A DNA stretch of 64,000 nucleotides, taken from assembly GCF_902167145.1 (NCBI RefSeq), contig NC_050096.1, positions 81,154,683 through 81,218,682 of the forward strand, written 5' to 3'. A program made the translations under genes and the position numbers. Positions 57,793-64,000 of this stretch are shown piece by piece. Position 1 is the first letter of the stretch. Each line of letters begins with the position of its first letter. Source of the stretch: Zea mays (taxonomy: Eukaryota > Streptophyta > Magnoliopsida > Poales > Poaceae). A model generated the notes under the pieces. That model worked only from the letters and a program-made list of their open reading frames with translations. It was not told where the DNA came from and made no database searches.

Positions 57793-59346
57793 TGTCGGCG
57801 TTTCGAACCCGGGGGGTCCCTGGACCGACGAGTAAATTGTCGCCGCGTGCCCCAGCCCAGATGGGTCGGCGCGAGATGGAGCGCGAAGGGGGGAGAGAAG
57901 CCGAAGGGAGACAGGCGTAAAAGGGGAAACCCACGGCCTTCGTGTTTGTCCCGCGCCCAGGTCGGGTGCGCTTGCAATAGGGGGTTACAAGCGTCCGCGT
58001 GGGAGAGAGCGAGAGGCTTACGCGCGTGCCGTCCCGTCCTTCCCCGCGCGGCCAACCTTCCCTAAGAGGGCCATGGACCTTCCTTTTATAGGCGTAAGGA
58101 GAGGGTCCAGGTGTACAATGGGAGATGTAGCAGTGTGCTAACGTGTCTAGCGGGGAGGAGCTAGTGCCCTGAGTACATGCCGTCGTGGCAGCCGGAGAGG
58201 TTTTGGCACCCTATTCGTGTGATGTCGTGGCAGTCAGAAGAGCGCTGGAGCCTGGCGGAAGGACAGCTGTCGGGGCTGTCGAGTCCTTGCTGATGTCTCC
58301 TTGCTTCCGTAAGGGGGCTGAGAGCCGCCGTCGTCATGGAGCATGCGGGGCGCCATCATTACTTGTTTACCGGGGCGAGCCAGATGGGACGCCGGTCTTG
58401 TTCCCCGTAGCCAGAGTTAGCTAGGGGTAGGGTAATGATGGCCCCTCCTATGACGTGGTCGGTCCGAGCCCTGGGTAGGGCGAGGCGGAGGCTCCTCCGA
58501 GTTCGAGGTTGAGTCTGTCTTCCGAGGTCGAGGTCGAGTCCGAGCCCTGGGTCGGGCGAGGCGGAGTTCATCGTCTTCCGAGGCTGAGCCCGAGTCCGAG
58601 CCCTGGGTCGGGCGAGGCGGAGTTCGTCGTCTTCCGGGGCTGAGCCCGAGTCCGAGCCCTGGGTCGGGCAAGGCGGAGTTCGTCGTCTTTCGGGGCTGAG
58701 CCCGAGTCCGAGCCCTGGGTCGGGCGAGGCGGAGTTCGTCGTCTTCCGGGGCTGAGCCCGAGTCCGAGCCCTGGGTCGGGCGAGGCGGAGTTCGTCGTCT
58801 TCCGGGGCTGAGCCCGAGTCCGAGCCCTGGGTCGGGCGAGGCGGAGCTTCCTATGGCGCTCGAGGCCGGACTTGGCTGCTGTCAGCCTCACTCTGTCGAG
58901 TGGCGCAGCAGTCGGAGCGGCGCAGGCGGCGCTGTCCTTTTGTCAGGCCGGTCAGTGGAGCGGCGAAGTGACCACGGTCACTTCGGCTCTGTTGACTGAA
59001 GGGCGCGCGTCAGGATAAAGGTGTCAGGCCACCTTTGCATTAAATGCTCCTGCGATACGGTCGGTCGGCGTGGCGATCGGGCCAAGGTTGCTTCTTGGCG
59101 AAGACTGGGCCTCGGGCGAGCCGAAGGTGTGTCCGTTGCTTGAGGGGGCCCTCGGGCGAGACGTGAATCCTCCGGGGTCGGCTGCCCTTGCCCGAGGCTG
59201 GGCTCGGGCGAGGCGAGATCGTGTCCCTTGAGTGGACCGAACCTTGGCTTAATCGCACCCCATCAGGCCTTTGCAGCTTTGTGCTGACGGGGGTTACCAG
59301 CTGAGATTAGGAGTCTTGGGGGTACCCCTAATTATGGTCCCCGACA
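57793..59346 (-). mobile_element. Solo LTR G, Huck-like, 1554 bp
   Basis: Starts TGTCGGCGTTTCGAACCC and ends GGTCCCCGACA; clearly of the same family as the C LTR but more diverged. TATAAAAG (minus) lies at 58083-58090, and the 56 bp tandem repeat starts at 58567, 58623, 58679, 58735 and 58791. Its flanks are ATATG (57788-57792) and GTATG (59347-59351), a duplication with one mismatch. No internal sequence is present. Confidence 0.87.
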
Positions 59347-59351
59347 GTATG

Positions 59352-59980
59352 TGTTGGAGCCGATCCGGGCACCAATCACTACGTTGAGAACCTGCGGCGG
59401 TGCTCTCTGGACAGGCACAGACGGTCCGCGACCTAGCGCAGGTCTCGGGTTCCCTTCCTGATGGGCCAGACGACCCACGCCTGGAGGTCGGATGTTCCGC
59501 GCGTGCGCAGGGGCGGCGGAGTTCGCCGCCGGCGCCTAAATCTCGCTCCCGGGAGGGACCCCGTCGCGCAGTAGAGATCCTAGGCTTCGTCTAGGGTTGG
59601 CAGGCCACCCTAGACACCTCTTATCGACGTAGAGCCGAAAAGAAGCGAAGAATTTGGGGTAGGGAAGGGCTAACCTAGAGCTAAACTAGAACTACTCCTA
59701 ATGCATAAGTAAAACGAGAAATAGACTTGATTTGATCGATTGTTAGGGGTTTAATCGACTGTAGCCCTTCATCTATATAAAGGGGGAGGTCTGGATCCGC
59801 TACGAGTTGTTTCCTGAGCTAATCCCGTGGTTTTAGGCAACAAATCCCGCGAGAAACTCGGAACCCTAACTGACTCTGCGCACGCGCGGACCGTCCGCGC
59901 CATCACCGCGGGCCGTCTAGACCGCGGACCGTCCGTCCTTAGGGCCAGACCGTCCGCGAGGCCACTTTTTGAGCTCAACA
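59352..59980 (-). repeat. Element E 3' LTR, 629 bp
   Basis: Pairs with 62768-63380. TATA-like TTATATA (minus) is at 59774-59780, with GGACCGTCCGCG-type palindromes at about 59885-59960 upstream of it in transcription direction. Confidence 0.88.
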
Positions 59981-59997
59981 TATGCCCCCTGCCTTTT
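59981..59997 (-). other. Element E polypurine tract
   Basis: The minus strand reads AAAAGGCAGGGGGCATA directly before the 3' LTR. Confidence 0.75.
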
Positions 59998-60328
59998 GGT
60001 GGAGGTTGACGAACCAAAAGCATATGAACTAAGCCTGATGCAAGCCACCAGCTTTTTTAATTCAATGTGGAGATCATTTAATAGAGCCCCAATGCATAAA
60101 GGTCGTTTAGGACTACATCTTTCTCGGTCGTGACCATTTGATCAATGGATCAAAATGATTAGAATGGAGTTGCCCCCAGCATGAATAGACAAAGGGAGTA
60201 CGCATGTACCATGAGTTCATCGTCGTACCATTCCATATTTGAACAAGACAATACATCGACGATGAGTAAGTGGGTGGGAAGCATCCTGACGTGATAGGAT
60301 GAACAGACGATGCTTGTTGTGTCGTCTT

Positions 60329-60991
60329 TCAAGCCATTTTACTCGACCGTTTTGTTTTAGTGGGTGACTGGGGTTTCTTTGTTGACCGATCGCGTAGAAT
60401 GGCTTTCTTGCCAGCATATTTGGCTAGCAATTGATCGAAAGTAGGGTCGGCTTTTACCAGCCGACCATGTGCATCATGTTCGCTTTGCCCTTGCGTCTCT
60501 TTTCTTGCTTTATGTCGATGTTGACGCCACTGGCCATGGGTGGACTGTCTGGCTGAGTTAGTCGGACCGTCTGTCTGAGCACCAGACCGTCCACACGTAG
60601 GTGTCGGACCGTCCGCGATGCTCGGGTCATGTTGGCATGCTCGGCTCCTCAATTGAGTATGTCCCCTGGTGCCTCTAGACTTGCTAGTCTCCTTGTCTGG
60701 AGCCTTCCGAGTAATCTCTTTTTGTGATATATTTGACATGCGAGGATCACTAATGACGATGTTTTCACCTTTGCCTTTATCAGCCACTTCGGGCCGAACC
60801 AAGACCTCTTTGCATGCGGGTTCTATGGTATTAACAGGAAATGGTTGTGTGTCCACTTGCATCTCCTGAAAAGCTAACCGACCCTCATTTATGGCCGATT
60901 GTATCTGTCGACGAAAAACATTACAATCATTGTTGGCATGGGAAAAAGAATTATGCCACTTACAATAAGCATGTCTCTTTAATTCTTCCAT
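60329..60991 (-). pseudogene. Element E gag C-terminal part
   Basis: Open minus-strand frame of 220 codons. It starts with a Cys/His segment (YCKWHNSFSHANNDCNVF) that is the altered zinc knuckle seen in this Gypsy group, then a conserved RRQIQSAINEGRLAFQEMQVD segment, and then a polar, repeat-rich tail ending KTKRSSKMA. The palindromic GGACCGTCC-type DNA also occurs inside this coding stretch (60550-60620). The gag would bind RNA. Confidence 0.75.
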
Positions 60992-61249
60992 AGGAGGAAT
61001 AGTATGAGTTAATTTAATGTTGCCATTTTTTAGTAGTTCGTCAAATATCCTATCGCATTTGGCAACATTAAAGGTAAATTTAATCTCTTCTTGCCGATTC
61101 TTTTGAATCGGCTGTAAGAAAGAACATGCAGAAGATTTGGCCTTTGTTGGCCAAACAAACTCAGCGGTATATACATCTGCGGATTCATCATCTGAATTAT
61201 CACTCTCTACTAGATGTATAGTATGGGCGACCGATTTTGATGTCTCTTT

Positions 61250-61900
61250 AAATCGGCTTTCACAGGCTAAAGCCCCTGATGTAGCTGAGCTATTGATAAG
61301 AACTGGGTCCCATCTAATTTGTCTCTTAAGTAGGATAGCAACCCATTAAAAGCCAGCCCTGCTAGCTCTTTCTCTGCGACATGGATCCGAAAGCATCGGT
61401 TTCTAGTGTCCTGGAACCTCCGGATATAATCGTTAACCGATTCTTCGCGTCCCTGTCGGACTGAAGCTAAATCAGCTAGCCCTAATTCATATTCCCGGAA
61501 AAGATATGTTCAAAAAATTTACTCTCTAAACCATTCTAGGAATTAATGGAATTACGAGGCAGGGCGGCGTACCATGCAAAAGTGTTACCAGTAAGGGATA
61601 AAGAAAATAAATGAACACGAAATGCTTCCCCATCGGCCAATTCGCCTAGGTGTGCTAGGAATTGGCCTATATGTTCGTGCGTGCTTCTCCCATTTTCACT
61701 AGAAAACTTAGAAAACTCCTGTATCTTTGCCCCTTGTGGATATGGGACAATGTCAAACCGGTGATCATATGCTTCTGATATGATTGCCCACTCTAGCTAC
61801 AATAACTCTGAGCCTATCTCGAAATAGTTCAGTCATCTCTTCCCTAATTTTCTCCATCGTGCCCCATGGCAAACCACCGGACCCTAGGCTGTGGGGTTCA
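61250..61900 (-). pseudogene. Element E gag core remnant
   Basis: The minus strand encodes a recognisable Retrotrans_gag core in pieces: a segment around 61680-61720 for FSSENGRSTHEHIGQFL, one near 61580 for the NTFAWYAALPRNSI motif, and one near 61400 for DYIRRFQDTRNRC. At least one frameshift near 61505-61520 and several stops break it. Confidence 0.65.
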
Positions 61901-62112
61901 TTCGGTCGGGCATTGTTATGCCGACATTCTTACCGTGACCTATCGATAATGTTGATCGTCCTGTGATCGTATGGTGTGCTGTGGTTTAAATATGTAGGGG
62001 CGGAACATACTGTTGTTGTGGTGTGTAATAATTTGGTGCATAGTGTGCGATAGTAGGTTCTGTGTATGCGTATCTGGTCTATACGGTGGTACATCCGAAC
62101 TGGACGGTCGTG

Positions 62113-62607
62113 TTAGCTATTATTAGGGCGCCACGCGGTAGCCCTGGTGCGGTCCCGGACTGTCCGGTAGGGAAAGCCGGACGATCCGACCGTGTCCATG
62201 GGTGCCGATCTGCCAAGCAGGGACGACGGTGGTGGTATTTGCCCTGGATATGAGTTCATCGGCATACCAAATAATGGTTGGGGCTGCGAATTCCCATTTG
62301 TTGTTGATGTATTAAACATAGATATTCTGTTACTAGTTTCATATGATGGAAAACTAGCAGCAACAAACTTCTCCAACGTACACGTTAATTTTCTAATTGA
62401 TTCTTCTAACCCTCCAATCTGTTGTTTCATTTGATTCTGCTGATGATCTACATACTGTTTAATAGATTGGATGTCGTCGGGTTTACTTACGTTGGGGATT
62501 TGAAGCGAATAAAGAAGAGATGTGACGTCGGTCTCTCTATGTTTGACAACTTTCTGGTGGCGATCCACCGTGTATTGTGATAAGAATTTCTCCTTCGCTT
62601 GACGCAT
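62113..62607 (-). pseudogene. Element E gag N-terminal part
   Basis: Open minus-strand frame of 164 codons beginning MRQAKEKFLSQYTVDRHQ, with a Gln/Glu/Lys-rich helical segment (YVDHQQNQMKQQIGGLEESI) and a Pro/Ser/Asn-rich end. The upstream frame may reach further towards the PBS. It is separated from gag core by stops. Confidence 0.6.
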
Positions 62608-62742
62608 GTAGTCCTCGTATTGTTGTTGCTCATCGGCCGTTAGACTTTCAACAGCCAGCTTCCGGATATTGTCGGGGAGATATCAGTGTGATCTTTAGAA
62701 CCGGCCATTTGAGAGCCTCATTTTTAGTAGATCTAGACACCT

Positions 62743-62760
62743 GTCCCAGCGGAGTCGCAA
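62743..62760 (-). other. Element E primer binding site candidate
   Basis: Minus strand TTGCGACTCCGCTGGGAC, about 7 nt from the 5' LTR. It resembles the TGGCGACTCC...-type site of related Gypsy elements, with a substitution near its start. Confidence 0.5.
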
Positions 62761-62767
62761 AAAAGTG

Positions 62768-63380
62768 TGTTGGCGCCGATCCGGGCAACAATCACTGCGT
62801 TGAGAACCTGCGGCGATGCTCTATGTACAGGTGCGGACGGTCCGCGGCCAGGGGCCGGACGGTCCGTGACCTAGCGCAGGGCTCGGGTTCCCTGCCTGAC
62901 GGGCTGGACGGTCCGCGCCTGGAGGCCGGACGGTCCGTGTGTGCACAGGGACGACGGAGTTCGCCGGCGGCGCCTGAATCTCGCTCCTGGGAGGGACCCC
63001 GTCGGTGAGGAGAGATCCTAGGCTTCGTCTAGGGTCGGCAGGCCACCCTAGACACCTCTAATCGACATAGAGCCGAAGATAAGCGAAGAATTTGGGGTAG
63101 GGAAGTGCTAACCTAGAGCTAAACTAGAACTACTCCTAATGCATAAGTAAAACGAGAAATAGACTTGATTTGATCGATTGTTGGGTTTTAATCGGTCGTA
63201 TCCCTTCATCTATATAAAGAGCAGGTCTGGATCCGCTACGAGTTGTTTCCCGAGCTAATCCCGTGGTTTTAGACAACAAATCCCGCGAGAAACTCGAAAC
63301 TCTAAATGACTCTGCGCATACGCGGACCGTCCGGACTAGAGAGGCTGGACCGTGCACGAGGCCACTTTTTGGGCTCAACA
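62768..63380 (-). repeat. Element E 5' LTR, 613 bp
   Basis: Starts TGTTGGCGCCGATCCGGG and ends GGGCTCAACA. It is rich in CGGACGGTCCG-type phrases (62830-62940). The TATA-like TTATATA is near 63211-63217. The sequence following is ATATAG, where the MITE resumes. Confidence 0.88.
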
Positions 63381-63537
63381 ATATAGTCTAATTATCTCTC
63401 TCATAATTTTTTTTGTTCTTAACGTATAAGATAACTGTTAGTTCATGGCCTGTTTCTACTCGCTCTCTTCCCCCTCACTCTTCCATATCAATTTAGGTGG
63501 TTTACAGGCTTACAGCTAGCGATTATACTTGCTCTTA

Positions 63538-64000
63538 GCGAAACGTCTAAAGTCTGGGCTCGTCTGGTCCGAAACGGCCTCGGTCTGTGGCCACTGGCCA
63601 GTAGCAGCGACAGGAAAATCTCGAATGCACTCGTGCAGGAAGGGACCAGGGGGAGGGAGGCGATCCCCGGCTACTACTTCGCCATCGCCTGTCAGGTGCA
63701 GTTGGCGATCGAGAAGAGAAGGGGATCGTTTGCTTACTAGGTATGCAGATAAGATGAAGCGCCCAACAGGTACCATACCACCTGATAAATTCGCCCGGAA
63801 TTAGCAAACAGGGCGTAGCTGCTCAGTTCCCAATCGTTCCTCTTTTTTGGCCATACAAGCCACAAGATAAATGTCAACTCGGCTCTCAAAAAGTCTTCTT
63901 GGCTGACGACATGGCTTGCTCCGTCGTGCCGGCCTGCAGCTCCCTTGTCCTTTTGATTTGGTCGCCCACTAAAGTGCAAAGCTACCGGCTGCCAAGTGCC
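63538..64000. other. Unassigned sequence at right edge
   Basis: 463 bp that do not match any element in this window. The composition is balanced, not strongly AT-rich. Short frames exist on both strands, none with recognisable motifs. An ATG at 63911 on the plus strand opens a frame (MACSVVPACSSLVLLIW...) that is still open at the window end, too short to judge. Confidence 0.4.

Larger units (their letters stand above)
59352..63380 (-). mobile_element. Element E: gag-only Gypsy retrotransposon (Cinful/Zeon-like), 4.0 kb
   Basis: LTRs at 62768-63380 (5') and 59352-59980 (3'), both beginning TGTTGG and ending CTCAACA on the plus strand. Inside are a PBS-like site, gag pieces on the minus strand and a PPT, but no protease, RT or integrase. 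It therefore depends on enzymes from elsewhere, as known for the maize Zeon element. Flanks are GTATG and ATATA, an imperfect match. Gag is broken in the middle. Family naming is from recognition. Confidence 0.82.
57690..63534. mobile_element. Tourist-like MITE split by solo LTR G and element E
   Basis: The left part, 57690-57792, begins GAGCAAGTTTATTAATATAG. The right part, 63381-63534, when reverse complemented begins GAGCAAGTATAATCGCTAGC. Both are bounded by TTA (57687-57689 and 63535-63537). The two parts add up to about 257 bp, a normal MITE size, and have no transposase. The inserted DNA between them is 5.6 kb. Confidence 0.78.

Noticed and set aside
63529..63804. Open frames on both strands near 63.5-63.8 kb as host gene exons
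   Set aside because: Short, overlapping on both strands, and without recognisable motifs or splice context.

Overview
This window is intergenic plant DNA made almost entirely of nested LTR retrotransposons. The source is most likely maize (Zea mays) or a close Zea relative. The reasons are an Opie/Ji-type Copia element with U3 repeats of the CCGGACAGTCCGG type, a Huck-like Tat-lineage Gypsy element with 1.6 kb LTRs, a Cinful/Zeon-like gag-only Gypsy element, Tourist-like MITEs with TTA target sites, and the nested arrangement itself. Family names rest on recognition alone. Element boundaries rest on TG...CA ends, primer binding sites (PBS), polypurine tracts (PPT) and target site duplications (TSDs) read directly from the sequence. 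I see no convincing single-copy host gene, RNA gene or CRISPR array.

Layout. 1-1012 is flanking DNA with a 294 bp Tourist-like MITE (266-559). 1013-56298 is one Tat-lineage Gypsy element (element A, minus strand, TSD CTGAT) expanded from about 12 kb to 55 kb by later insertions. Inside A sits an Opie/Ji-type Copia element (B, 7521-50778, minus strand, TSD ACGCC). Inside B are four more insertions: a Huck-like Gypsy element (C, 10145-23857, TSD CGGCC), a Del/Tekay chromovirus with 4388 bp LTRs (D2, 23965-39009, TSD CTATC), a 3.6 kb solo LTR (D1, 39208-42839, TSD GTACT) and a 1.7 kb Copia solo LTR (F, 43825-45516, TSD ATGGT). 56304-57686 is low-information flank with a probable old Copia LTR piece. 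57690-63534 is a second Tourist-like MITE, split by a Huck-like solo LTR (G, 57793-59346) and a gag-only Gypsy element (E, 59352-63380). 63538-64000 is unassigned sequence.

Coding content. Every element with coding sequence reads on the minus strand, but A also carries a plus-strand (antisense) gene, 2410-5475, of the type annotated in grasses as 'putative gypsy type transposon'. A, B and C are broken by stops and frameshifts, and A and C also have substituted reverse transcriptase active sites. D2 is different: it keeps one uninterrupted 1471-codon gag-pol frame with all visible catalytic residues and a chromodomain. It also has an extra 289-codon leader frame upstream of gag, and its LTRs differ at only about 13 sites by eye. 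LTR divergence (A about 5%, B and C about 3%, D2 about 0.3%) agrees with the nesting order.

I found no new defence or metabolic system. The observations most worth following are the leader frame of D2, the antisense gene of A with a possible frame-restoring intron, the pattern of TAG stops in CHG context, and the repeat or palindrome arrays upstream of the TATA boxes in several unrelated LTR families.
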